From Odiellus spinosus (lineage: Eukaryota; Arthropoda; Arachnida; Opiliones; Phalangiidae), in assembly GCA_963920705.1 (NCBI GenBank), contig OY987230.1, positions 6,572,001 through 6,636,000 of the forward strand: DNA of 64,000 bases, read 5' to 3'. The notes below the pieces were generated by a model, which made no database searches, was not told the DNA's origin, and saw nothing but the letters and a program-made list of their open reading frames with translations. A program made the translations under genes and the position numbers. Shown here piece by piece: positions 1 through 30,075 of the stretch; the stretch's first letter is position 1; each line of letters opens with the position of its first letter.

Positions 1-303
1 TGAAACAAACGTCATTTTACGTGACTCCACACTAGCTAAAATGTTACCGGAAATACACGACAGTAGGCATTAAAAGCCTGGTTCTATTATACTTAATTGG
101 GATTAACATTAAATTCATGTATGAAAAAGTGTGAAACTAAAACTAGCAGTCATCACGAGATCCAATCACGTGATTCTTTTCCTCACTCTGTCTACATTTC
201 ACTCTTGGGTCAACCATATCATACATGACTATTAAAACACGAGAAATTTCAATGTCAATCCGGTTTAAGAAAGTTCGTCAATTGTTAATTGTGGCATGAC
301 TAA
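1..303. other. Noncoding, nothing recognised
   Basis: AT-rich sequence before the first mobile element. I see no exon, RNA gene or repeat that I can support. Confidence 0.5.
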
Positions 304-860
304 AGCCGGATTCACACAGACCTATTTTCACGCTTTTCACGGTCACGCGCGAGGGGCAATGGGCAAACCACTCTTGGAATCAGGTGTACAAACTAAATGG
401 AATCACGCGAATCGATTCGGAATCAGGAGAATCGATACGGAATCACGCGAATCGATTCGGAATCACGCGAATCGATTCGGAATCAGGAGAATCGATACGG
501 AATCACGCGAATCGATTCGGAATCAGGAGAATCGATACGGAATCACGCGAATCGATTCGGAATCACGCGAATCGATTCGGAATCACGAGAATCGATACGG
601 AATCACGCGAATCGATACGGAATCACGCGAATCGATTCGGAATCACGCGAATCGATTCGGAATCACGAGAATCGATTCGGAATCACGAATCAATTCGGAA
701 TCACGCGAATTGATTCGGAATCACTGACAATCAAATGAATCTGGAATCAGGTGTACAAAATTTTTCTAGAGTGGTTTGCACCTCGCTCGCGCGTGCTAAT
801 GGTACTTCTATGAGTTCACGAGCGTGAAACGCGTAAAAACAGGTCTGTGTGTATCCGCGT
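304..860. mobile_element. Miniature inverted-repeat element carrying a minisatellite
   Basis: The left end AGCCGGATTCACACAGACC and the reverse complement of the right end, ACGCGGATACACACAGACC, match at 16 of 19 positions. The similarity runs inward through related CACGC/TTTCACG blocks, a CGCGCGAGG block and an AAACCACTCT block. Both ends are bordered by TAA (301-303 and 861-863), which fits a 3-bp target-site duplication of the TWA kind known for PIF/Harbinger elements. No transposase is encoded, so this is a non-autonomous element. The interior is the 20-bp minisatellite described separately. The superfamily assignment is an inference from the TAA alone. Confidence 0.65.
399..736. repeat. 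20-bp minisatellite
   Basis: About 16-17 tandem copies of a 20-bp unit, AATCACGCGAATCGATTCGG, whose second half holds the palindrome CGAATCGATTCG. Two main unit variants, CACGCG...ATTCGG and CAGGAG...ATACGG, are interspersed without a strict pattern. The last copies are shortened and mutated (681-736). All three forward frames stay open because the unit has no stop codon, so the open frames here carry no evidence of coding. Confidence 0.92.
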
Positions 861-1096
861 TAACCTGGTTCGCTCTGCGCATGTACACAATTTCGCACGA
901 AATACATTTGCGAAACGCGCGAAAATTATAAAAAAATTAATTTGAAAATCCGTGCCAGTAATTAAAACCAAATACGCCACTGTTTGCAAGTTTGCCAGAA
1001 GATTACGATATTTCCCCATACATGAAGCTGATTCTCCCAAGAATATCAAAAAAAATCACATTGATATTTTCCATGCGTAAAGAGGTTTCCGACTTC
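861..1096. other. Noncoding spacer
   Basis: Short AT-rich spacer between two mobile elements. No supported feature. Confidence 0.5.
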
Positions 1097-2741
1097 AAAG
1101 AACAACAGCAACTCCCCATAAGAGTCTGGGTCCACGTAATGTTGAAAATTTTCGTCTCTTTTATGATAAATTCGTATTATATTATTAAAATAGGGTAGTT
1201 GGGGGATAATTTAAAGCTAAAATTCGAGCTCACAACTGTAAATTTTGGAAATTACAACGAATGGAAGGTTTCTTCCATAATGTAAAGAATAGGAAGAATC
1301 TATGACTTCCGTGCCGGATATGAAAGCCTTCCCCCACACGAAAATCTTGAACGGTTATTATTTTAGATTCATAATTATGTTAGGAAAATATTAGGAAATA
1401 ATTATTTTGTAACTGCCACGGGTATAGTGCTGGCGGCAAAATGAAATTCGTATATTTTTGGTCTACTATGCCTTGAAATCCTCGAAAACGCCTGTAGAAG
1501 TGTTCCACTTGTCAAGCATTCATGCAGTAGGCTTTTGCTAGCTTTACAGGGGCCGTGCAAAGACTATATAGCTTACTTGAATAGTCTTTGGTGTATAAGA
1601 AACTCGAAAAATAAATAGAGAAATCATACCAATTAGAAGATACTGGAGTAGTATCTTTAATTTTTATTTCATATTAAACAAAACACACTTGTATAAAACG
1701 GACAAATTATTCATTTAACGCTAAGGTTTTCTACGTTTAACGTATGTCTGGTAGTTCAAGCTCAGTGGCATCTTCACACACTACACGCAATTTTGACTGG
1801 TACCAACTGCCTCGATCTTCATGGCGACGATAACCAAGATACCAGATTACGCTGCTAACGTGAACACAAGTACCTATCGTCAAACTACCACCTTTGCAAT
1901 TGCAATACCAGCCTTTAATGGCATTTGCACCTGTCCCGTTCGGTACATAACGAATTAGAGCTTGGTGAACAGCTGAGGTGGAAAATTGACCAGGCACGCG
2001 TATACGAATTAAGTCATGTTCAACTTTGGACACTTCGACGCTGAAAGAGCCGGATTTCTCTATAGTCAACGCCACATAAGATTCAGCGCGTTTCGTTTTA
2101 AAGTCGCTCATTACCACCTCACGTACATCACTTTCACGAAGTACAGGGAAGTCTTGAAATTCACTATCCTCAATTCGTTGCCATTTAGACGGTTTGCGAA
2201 GCAGATTATCGCGCTCAACTACTTCCTTAAGAGGATTTTCTTTCGTAGAGACTGCCAGCATTTTTTCGACGGAGTCTTCCCAGGAACCTTTAAGATGTAA
2301 CTCCGGGTGGTAGGCGTTCAACAGCGCAGCAGCAATTTGAAGAAGTTCCGGAACTAATGGTAACATATGCACAGGTATACGGTTTTGAAAAAAACGATAC
2401 ACCGTCTGCAAATGCCCATTCCTAACTTCAACCGGCCACCTGAGGTACGTTACTTGTCGGGAACGATTAACTTCTTGCGTGTTTACTTGCTTCTCGCCTT
2501 TGGACAAGAACGAAGGCATTTGTAAATCCACACCCAGTTCAGTCAGTACGCTGTTGGAGTCTCGAAAACCGCGGTCTGCCAGTACAACGTCACCAACTTG
2601 AAAGAAAGACTGGAGTTCTTCTCTCTTTTTGATAGAATGGTTTAAAATGCGCGCGTCGTTATTGCGGCCATTAGCAAAGTAGGGTCCGATTATATCTATT
2701 ATGTAACCCGTAGTTGTTACCATTAACATTGGCTTGAGGAT
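1097..2741 (-). repeat. Left arm of 1.64-kb inverted repeat
   Basis: Reverse complement of 2993-4636. The match begins at AAAGAACAACAGC (1097) and ends at ATCCTCAAGCC read on the minus strand (2741). Differences are isolated substitutions, for example at the GGTAGTTGGGG block, plus one extra T near 2643. Confidence 0.9.
1737..2741 (-). pseudogene. DDE transposase, 5'-truncated copy
   Basis: The frame is open to a stop at 1737, but the gene lost its 5' part at the inversion point, so the first few residues are junction sequence. It contains the inner part of a DDE_Tnp_4-like nuclease domain: VVLADRGF, with the second catalytic Asp near residue 59, and RWPVEVRNG, with the likely catalytic Glu near residue 108. 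Near the C-terminus a SWIM zinc finger, C-x-C...C-x-H, is visible (CNCKGG...TCVH). The first catalytic Asp lies in the missing part. A protein from this copy could not be active. It overlaps the left arm fully. Confidence 0.8.
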
Positions 2742-2992
2742 CGGTATCAAACACGGTAAAAGCGGTTATTATGGCTTTATCGGAGCATTTCGTGCCACAT
2801 CATTTTGGCCTGCAACACTTATCACGTGACAATCTGATAACAAACCATCAATCTGGAGCAGCAGTAAAACTCTTTGCTAACAACAAGCCTAATTGTCTTA
2901 TTACCATTGTAGATGGCACCTATATCAAGGTTGGAAGATCCAAGGACTATAACGTTCTTCACAAATCCTTCTGTGTGCACAAAGGCCAGCAT
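2742..2992 (+). other. Unique centre of the palindromic transposon
   Basis: Present only once. In the + frame it reads open from its left edge through the ATG at 2771, giving helix-rich sequence and then IVDGTYIKV with the first catalytic Asp. The frame continues upstream of the ATG to the inversion point, so the ATG is probably internal and the natural N-terminus was cut away. Confidence 0.75.
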
Positions 2993-3996
2993 ATCCTCAA
3001 GCCAATGTTAATGGTAACAACTACGGGTTACATAATAGATATAATCGGACCCTACTTTGCTAATGGCCGCAATAACGACGCGCGCATTTAAACCATTCTA
3101 TCAAAAAGAGAGAAGAACTCCAGTCTTTCTTTCAAGTTGGTGACGTTGTACTGGCAGACCGCGGTTTTCGAGACTCCAACAGCGTACTGACTGAACTGGG
3201 TGTGGATTTAAAAATGCCTTCGTTCTTGTCTAAAGGCGAGAAGCAAGTAAACACGCAAGAAGTTAATCGTTCCCGACAAGTAACGTACCTCAGGTGGCCG
3301 GTTGAAGTTAGGAATGGGCATTTGCAGACGGTGTATCGTTTTTTTCAAAACCGTATACCTGTGCATATGTTACCATTAGTTCCGGAACTTCTTCAAATTG
3401 CTGCTGCGCTGTTGAACGCCTACCACCCGGAGTTACATCTTAAAGGTTCCTGGGAAGATTCCGTCGAAAAAATGCTGGCAGTCTCTACGAAAGAAAATCC
3501 TCTTAAGGAAGTAGTTGAGCACGATAATCTGCTTCGCAAACCGTCTAAATGGCAACGAATTGAGGATAGTGAATTTCAAGACTTCCCTGTACTTCGTGAA
3601 AGTGATGTACGTGAGGTGGTAATGAGCGACTTTAAAACGAAACGCGCTGAATCTTATGTGGCGTTGACTATAGAGAAATCCGGCTCTTTCAGCGTCGAAG
3701 TGTCCAAAGTTGAACATGACTTAATTCGTATACGCGTGCCTGGTCAATTTTCCACCTCAGCTGTTCACCAAGCTCTAATTCGTTATGTACCGAACGGGAC
3801 AGGTGCAAATGCCATTAAAGGCTGGTATTGCAATTGCAAAGGTGGTAGTTTGACGATAGGTACTTGTGTTCACGTTAGCAGCGTAATCTGGTATCTTGGT
3901 TATCGTCGCCATGAAGATCGAGGCAGTTGGTACCAGTCAAAATTGCGTGTAGTGTGTGAAGATGCCACTGAGCTTGAACTACCAGACATACGTTAA
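2771..3996 (+). pseudogene. DDE transposase with SWIM finger, one frameshift
   Basis: The more complete of the two copies. The first part, 2771-3091, holds the first catalytic Asp in IVDGTYIKV (about residue 48) and ends at a premature stop. The frame then resumes to 3996 with LADRGF, RWPVEVRNG and the C-terminal SWIM finger. Comparison with the other arm shows the cause: a run of T is one base shorter here (near 3086-3089). Without the shift the product would be about 408 residues from this ATG. The combination of a DDE_Tnp_4-type nuclease with a SWIM finger suggests the Harbinger or IS4EU/ISL2EU side of eukaryotic cut-and-paste transposons; that assignment is an inference. Confidence 0.8.
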
Positions 3997-4636
3997 ACGT
4001 AGAAAACCTTAGCGTTAAATGAATAATTTGTCCGTTTTATACAAGTGTGTTTTGTTTAATATGAAATAAAAATTAAAGATACTACTCCAGTATCTTCTAA
4101 TTGGTATGATTTCTCTATTTATTTTTCGAGTTTCTTATACACCAAAGACTATTCAAGTAAGCTATATAGTCTTTGCACGGCCCCTGTAAAGCTAGCAAAA
4201 GCCTACTGCATGAATGCTTGACAAGTGGAACACTTCTACAGGCGTTTTCGAGGATTTCGAGGCATAGTAGACCAAAAATATACGAATTTCATTTTGCCGC
4301 CAGCACTATACCCGTGGCAGTTACAAAATAATTCTTTCCTAATATTTTCCTAACATAATTATGAATCTATAATAATAACCGTTCAAGATTTTCGTGTGGG
4401 GGAAGGCTTTCATATCCGGCACGGAAGTCATAGATTCTTCCTATTCTTTACATTATGGAAGAAACCTTCCATTCGTTGTAATTCCCAAAATTTACAGTTG
4501 TGAGCTCGAATTTTAGCTTTAAATTATCCCCCAACTACCGTATTTTAATAATATAATACGAATTTATCATAAAAGAGACGAAAATTTTTAACATTACGTG
4601 GACCCAGACTCTTATGGGGAGTTGCTGTTGTTCTTT
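2993..4636 (+). repeat. Right arm of 1.64-kb inverted repeat
   Basis: Mirror copy of 1097-2741. It includes the 3' end of the transposase and about 640 bp of AT-rich 3' flank, with a possible polyadenylation signal AATAAA near 4064. Confidence 0.9.
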
Positions 4637-5805
4637 AGTGGTCTACACATACTCGCGTGCTGGCGAACTCGATTTTACACGTGTCACAAATACACTGGAA
4701 ACCTACTCTACTTCTGTTCGAGGAGAGTTTTCACGACTATCATTTTTCTTAAGTGGTTTAACATTATGCATAAATCCGCCTCAGCTTCAAATCTTATACA
4801 CCAATTCCCCTTGAACTGGTTAAAAATTCACCGAGTATAATCGAAGTTATTATTGTCTTATCTCTTATCTAAATTATGTTTCAATCTTCCATACCCGTGT
4901 AAACGCACCTTTATTTAAGTTCTTCAATCCACCCCAAGTTTGCACCAGAGATAAGCCTATACTGCCCGTTATACCTTTGCTTTTTCGAGTAAATGATATA
5001 TATGGAAAATAGCTTAGGCGCATGCTGCCAACTAAAACTGCCATTAATCGGTCAAATTTCTTTAAATTTTTGCATAAATTCTCAAATAACTTCTAAACTA
5101 TCTCGAATTTTAAATTAATTTTTCGACTTTCTAATTAATTAGATTAAGATGAACCATTTTAATATTTTTAATTATAATATAAATTAATATTGCGTTTCAT
5201 TTCCCTAAACAATATCAAACAAAATCACCCCATGAGGCTAATTTGCATACGTTCCAAAAAGATACTATATAAACCTTTCGAAGGGCTATATTAATCGAAG
5301 TAACCGTGCGTGATGGCCATGAAGTTAGGGGGAAAACCCCCCCCTTTCAATGTCTTGCTGATTCTTGATCTCTAGGCGCTTGGCGACGCAATTTACCCAT
5401 TGGTGGGGCGATGTTTGGAGGAAGTGGAAGGTTGATGTGAACTGTACTAGTGGGGGACGCCTCGCTAGTATGGAACGCTGAGATCGGAAACTGGAGGTTG
5501 GACCTTGGTGCGGGGATGGTCGGAGGTGATTATGACAGTGGGAGACGTCCCATTGCTTGTAATCGCCTTCGGCTGTTCAGCATCGAGGTTCGACCGTAAA
5601 GTGGATGGTGGAATGCGATGATGTGCAATGGGAGACGTCCTGTTGTATGTCTTTGCACGACACTTGAAACTCAATGTGGCAGCCACGCTTAAAGGAGGTA
5701 ATTCCCCGGAATTGAACGATAAGCTGGTATGATTACGTCTCTAGACTTTTGGCTCCACGAGCTAGGTCACGTGACTTCCGTTTACACAGGATATCTCGCT
5801 TACAC
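4637..5805. other. Noncoding, possible old retroelement remnant
   Basis: 4637-5230 is AT-rich with nothing recognised. Around 5239 there is ATTTGCAT (octamer motif) and near 5268 CTATATAAAC (TATA-like), followed by GC-richer sequence with a C-run (5331-5343) that resembles transposon DNA more than the flanks. A reading frame on the minus strand at 5465-5686 has no recognisable domain. I cannot assign a function. Confidence 0.3.
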
Positions 5806-5876
5806 AGACAGACACACAGACAGACACACAGACAGACAGACACACAGACAGACACACAGACAGACACACAGACACG
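5806..5876. repeat. CAGACA/CACA microsatellite
   Basis: About 70 bp of alternating CAGACAGA and CACACAGA units. Confidence 0.9.
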
Positions 5877-5888
5877 ACCAGTGTAACA

Positions 5889-5920
5889 CCTCCCCCTGAA
5901 CTAAAGTTCAGTCGGGGAGG
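5889..5920. other. Strong 32-nt hairpin
   Basis: CCTCCCC-C-CTGAACT, loop AA, AGTTCAG-T-CGGGGAGG folds on itself almost completely, with a single internal mismatch zone. It lies directly after the microsatellite. It could be part of a retroelement end or a structured noncoding element; nothing nearby decides this. Confidence 0.6.
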
Positions 5921-7080
5921 TAAAAATAGGTAAACACATAAGAAACATCATACGGTAAACTCAAATTGTCATTTGATTTCGGGTGGATTAATAATACAGA
6001 GTTATCTATTATTTATCAGTACTGTATCATTAGCTTTAATAAGCTAATTTTGGCTGACAAAAAGTTTAAAAATAGAGTACCATTTGCGGGACAAGAACCC
6101 CCCATTTAAAATTCGAGCTGGCGAATTGATTGCTTTCCCCTCCCCACCAGGTATTCTAATTGTAAAAACCACCTCATTCTTATATGCACTTAAAACGTAC
6201 GTGGTGTTTCAAAGTGTATTCGTCTGTTGCTGCACCCTTTTCCACATTATCATTATATTTACTAAGAACTATAAGCAGATGGCGCTATCTCTTCTATTGG
6301 ATTTAATCAATAAAATTTAAGCTCTGTAAGATGCAAAATAATAAAAGTGTTATCTATGTTAGTTAAATTTGGAGCCTATGTACTTGTAATTGTCTTAAAT
6401 TAAGCTAAGTCTAAAATCAGTACATCATAGTCATCATCACCCCACTACCACCGTACATCAACCACGGACAATATAAGACCCTATTCCCACCCCCGTGATA
6501 GGGGAGCTTTCCCGTTTCAGAATTTTTTTAACAAAAATTAGAGGATGCTGATTACAATGATAACATAGCTATTGATTAGAATGTTATAATAGCTATTGAT
6601 TCGACTAATTAAATATCTATTGATTAGAATGCCTATACTTGCTAATGATGAAAATCATATAATTGACATATAATTGTTTGAAATAGCCATATCGTGAAGT
6701 TAACACATTTTATGATCCACCTCGTATGTAACGGAATAAGGAGGTCTTCCTGATATTAATTCATTCCTTTATGAAATTCCCCATCGATTTCGGAGACTGG
6801 AAGACAGGATGCTGTAAGGGAAAGCGAGCATCACGCCCACCTTTTCTCCCTCACTCGCGGTCTATCTCTTCGTCTCCGTTTCTCACTCTATCTGGTTGCA
6901 ATTCGCTCCATGAAATCGATAATAAACGTGTAATTTGAAGAAGAAGCACGAAACTAAAACCCTATTGGTTTCTCTTGAATTTTAATCCCAGTTATTTTAC
7001 ACAAAAAGCGCGGGAGAACGAAAAGAGACCCGAATTATTTCTTACTGAAAGGATCTTGTCGATCTTCCCAGGTTTAGTAA
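5921..7080. other. Noncoding, upstream of gene 1
   Basis: Mostly AT-rich. Short open frames, for example 6084-6320, show no domain and start in low-complexity sequence. The base composition becomes more balanced from about 6730 towards 7500, as often seen near a promoter. Confidence 0.4.
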
Positions 7081-7504
7081 AATGTAATCCACAGACTCGT
7101 TTTTAGTATAGAGAGAGGAGCTTCGGCGCAGCGCAGCCAAACCCAACCACATGTGCCGTGATGATTCGCTCTAGGCTTCAAAGAGGCTAGTCTCGTTGCT
7201 AAGGGACGGACCAGTTTTCCAAAAGAGTAATAAAATGTTGCGGCATAAGCCTTAGCTTTCCCTTCTTTCCTTCTCCATCTTTCGGAGAAGGAGAGCCGAG
7301 CCGAAGAATTATTTTTAAAAATAGATCGAAAAGCAAATATTTACCGCACTATCGAAGGAGATCTTAAACAACTTCTCTCGTAAACCGCGATGTGATTATT
7401 GTGAATATTATTTTACCTGGTTGATATTGGTGTCGTTATCAAGAAAAAACACACTCACACTCAAGCGGGGATACCTTTCAATTGGTAAAACTGACTGCGT
7501 CAAG
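7081..7504 (+). promoter_or_regulatory. Possible promoter and leader exon of gene 1
   Basis: The start codon of gene 1 at 10201 is preceded by a run of T and CAG, so an acceptor probably ends at 10199 and an untranslated exon must lie upstream. The best donor I see is CAAG|GTAAGC at 7505. The segment before it is GC-richer than its surroundings and has a pyrimidine-rich block (7258-7280). The transcription start cannot be placed. Confidence 0.35.
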
Positions 7505-27524
<20,020 letters not shown>

Positions 27525-27777
27525 TCATCGATTCAAATACTTATATTCTTAGTAATTTTTATATCAAACCAAAAAAAGTGAACTTCTGTGTTTCTAATTG
27601 GTTCTCATTTGGGCTATTTTTACTTTTAGTACCCCCCCCCCCCCCGATAACCCGTAACCGAAGTTAGCGAGCGTCGAAGGTGTACGAGCTGCGGTTTTTG
27701 CTACGGAGGCAATTGGGGGTACTAGAGTACCAAATTGCCCTAATTTTAAACAAAAGCGAGGGGAATGAATATACTCC

Positions 27778-27783
27778 AATAAA
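27778..27783 (+). terminator. CCDC177: Likely polyadenylation signal of CCDC177
   Basis: AATAAA about 254 bp after the stop codon, the first canonical signal downstream. Confidence 0.55.
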
Positions 27784-28453
27784 TTATTTCAAAATTTTAA
27801 ACCGAAATTACTGGTTTAGATCAGAAGTAAAAAAGTCCATATCTTAGCCGACCACTTTTCTTTGGTCAGGATTCACAAATAAAAATTGCAATTTATCCCA
27901 AAAAGACTGTCTTCGTTTATTTTATTTTTTTTTTTACAATTTTTCTGAATTTGTAAGTTCATGTGTTCAGGAAACATTATTTCACCATATGGAGAGCTTT
28001 GGCTTCCAGCTGAAGTGTCGTCGACTTGCGCTAGCGCGAATGATAGACCCCTCATAAGCAAGAAGTATACAGACAGTCTGGATAAACGTGGATTGATGAT
28101 TAATCGAGTACTCGGTAACCGCGTAAAAAATGGAATTCTTACCCGCGCAAAAAAATAAATCAAAAATTAAAATGGAGAAAGGAGTCCGCGGCAGATTGCG
28201 CCAGGGCCTCTGCCTCTATATAAGCTCCCGCAACTCAACTGTCGAGAAAGAAGGTAGAACCTAGGAGGATGAAGGGGGACCAATGGAAAAGAAAACAATG
28301 GTTGCACGAACGGCATTTACTGAAAAGTGCTTGACTTAACTATAGAGTGTCATCTAACGGAAAAATTGAGAAACTACTTTACTATTTTCGTCCAGGTTTT
28401 GAAACTGGATGAAAAACTCAATTCTTCTGGCAACGAAAATCGCTACGACAATT
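27784..28453. other. Intergenic, TATA-like motif near 28217
   Basis: Between gene 1 and the repeat body. CTATATAAGC near 28217 lies within a GC-richer patch and could be a core promoter or a retroelement remnant. The open frame at 27961-28158 has no recognisable domain. Confidence 0.35.
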
Positions 28454-28836
28454 ATCGTAAGGGGTCCCCATGTAAAAAAAACTAAAAAAAAAAAAAAATT
28501 TTTTTTACAAGTTGTACTCCTTGTAAAAAAAAAAATCGAAATTTTTACAAGGGGTACCCCTTGTAAAAAAAAAAAAAAAAAAAAAATACACCCCCTGTAA
28601 AATAAATAATCAAAAATTTTACAAAGGGCACCCCATGTAAAAAAAAAAAAAAAAAAATACTCCCATGTATTATTATTTTTTATTATTTATTTTACAGGGG
28701 TGTATTTATTTTTTTTACCCCTTGTAAAATTTTTGATAATTTATTTTACAGGGGGTGTATTCATTTTTTTTACCCCTTGTAAAATTTTTGATTATTTATT
28801 TTACAGGGGGTGTATTTATTTTTTTTACAAGGGGTA
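28454..28836. repeat. Outer left segment of A/T tracts and CCCCTTGTAAAA blocks
   Basis: Imperfect copies of TTTTACAAGGGGT and its reverse ACCCCTTGTAAAA joined by poly-A and poly-T runs; contains TTTTACAGGGGGTGTATT twice near its right end (28748 and 28801). Confidence 0.75.
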
Positions 28837-29790
28837 TTTTCAATGGGTCTTGTATTTTCAAAGGGTCTAGTATTTTCAAAGGGTCTAGTATTTTCAAAGG
28901 GTCTAGTATTTTCAAAGGGTCTAGTATTTTCAAAGGGTCTTTTATTTTCAAAGGGTCTTTTATTTTCAAAGGGTCTTTTATTTTCAAAGGGTCTTTTATT
29001 TTCAAAGGGTCTTTTATTTTCAAAGGGTCTTTTCTTTTCAAAGGGTCTTTTCTTTTCAAAGGGTCTCGTATTTTCAAAGGGTCTCGTATTTTCAAAGGGT
29101 CTCGTATTTTCAAAGGGTCTCGTATTTTCAAAGGGTCTCGTATTTTCAAAGGGTCTCGTATTTTCAAAGGGTCTCGTATTTTCAAAGGGTCTAGTATTTT
29201 CAAAGGGTCTAGTATTTTCAAAGGGTCTAGTATTTTCAAAGGGTCTAGTATTTTCAAAGGGTCTAGTATTTTCAAAGGGTCTAGTATTTTCAAAGGGTCT
29301 AGTATTTTCAAAGGGTCTAGTATTTTCAAAGGGTCTAGTATTTTCAAAGGGTCTTTTCTTTTCAAAGGGTCTTTTCTTTTCAAAGGGTCTTTTCTTTTCA
29401 AAGGGTCTTTTCTTTTCAAAGGGTCTCGTATTTTCAAAGGGTCTCGTATTTTCAAAGGGTCTCGTATTTTCCAAGGGGCTCGTACTTTCAAAGGGTCTCG
29501 TACTTTCAAAGGGTCTCGTACTTTCAAAGGGTCTCGTACTTTCAAAGGGTCTCGTATTTTCAAAGGGTCTCGTATTTTCAAAGGGTCTCGTATTTTCAAA
29601 GGGTCTCGTATTTTCAAAGGGTCTCGTATTTTCAAAGGGTCTCGGATTTTCAAAGGGTCTCGGATTTTCAAAGGGTCTCGGATTTTCAAAGGGTCTCGGA
29701 TTTTCAAAGGGTCTCGGATTTTCAAAGGGTCTCGGATTTTCAAAGGGTCTCGGATTTTCAAAGGGTCTCGGATTTTCAAAGGGTCTTTTA
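28837..29790. repeat. 18-bp array, 53 units
   Basis: TTTTCAAAGGGTCTAGTA and close variants. The span divides exactly into 53 units of 18 bp, so there are no indels. Variants occur in blocks: AGTA, then TTTA, TTTC, CGTA, AGTA, TTTC, CGTA, CGTA with C in place of T, CGTA and finally CGGA, plus one TTTA at the end. Open in several frames on both strands only because 18 is divisible by 3 and the unit lacks stops there. Confidence 0.95.
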
Positions 29791-29799
29791 TTTTCAAAT

Positions 29800-30075
29800 A
29801 CACCCCCTGTAAAATAAATAATCAAAAATTTTACAAGGGGTACCTATTGTAAAAAAAAAAATCAATTATTATTTTTTTACAAGGGTACCCCTTGTAATAA
29901 AAATCAATTATTATTTTTTTACAACGGGTACCCCTTGTAAAAAAATAACAAATTGATTTTTTTTACAAGGTGTACCCCTTGTAAAAAATCAATTGTTTTT
30001 TTACATGGGGTACCACTTGTAAAAAAAATCAATTATTATTATTTTACAAGGGGTATCCCTTTTAAAAATAATCAA
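29800..30075. repeat. Cluster of ACAAGGGGTACCCCTTGT palindromes
   Basis: Several near-perfect palindromes of the type TTTTACAAGGGGT/ACCCCTTGTAAAA around a central GGTACC, joined by TCAATTATTA linkers. Two further clusters lie at 31050-31200 and 32195-32290. Each half resembles the neighbouring array unit, so each palindrome is a unit meeting its own inverse. Confidence 0.9.

Larger units (their letters stand above)
1097..4636. mobile_element. Palindromic DDE transposon, two copies head to head
   Basis: Positions 1097-2741 and 2993-4636 are reverse complements of each other over about 1.64 kb with only scattered single-base differences. They flank a unique centre of about 0.25 kb. Each arm holds the 3' part of the same transposase gene and its 3' flank; the centre holds extra 5' coding sequence belonging only to the + strand copy. 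The arms are the same length within one base, and that base is the frameshift in the + copy. The near identity means the inversion-duplication is recent or is kept homogeneous. No target-site duplication is evident at the outer ends. Confidence 0.85.

Noticed and set aside
296-738. Three overlapping + frames of 109-143 codons
   Set aside because: They read the 20-bp minisatellite, which lacks stops in every forward frame.
28755-29852. Open frames of 335-365 codons on both strands over the 18-bp array
   Set aside because: Multiple of three and stop-free unit; same frame open on both strands; low-complexity peptide.
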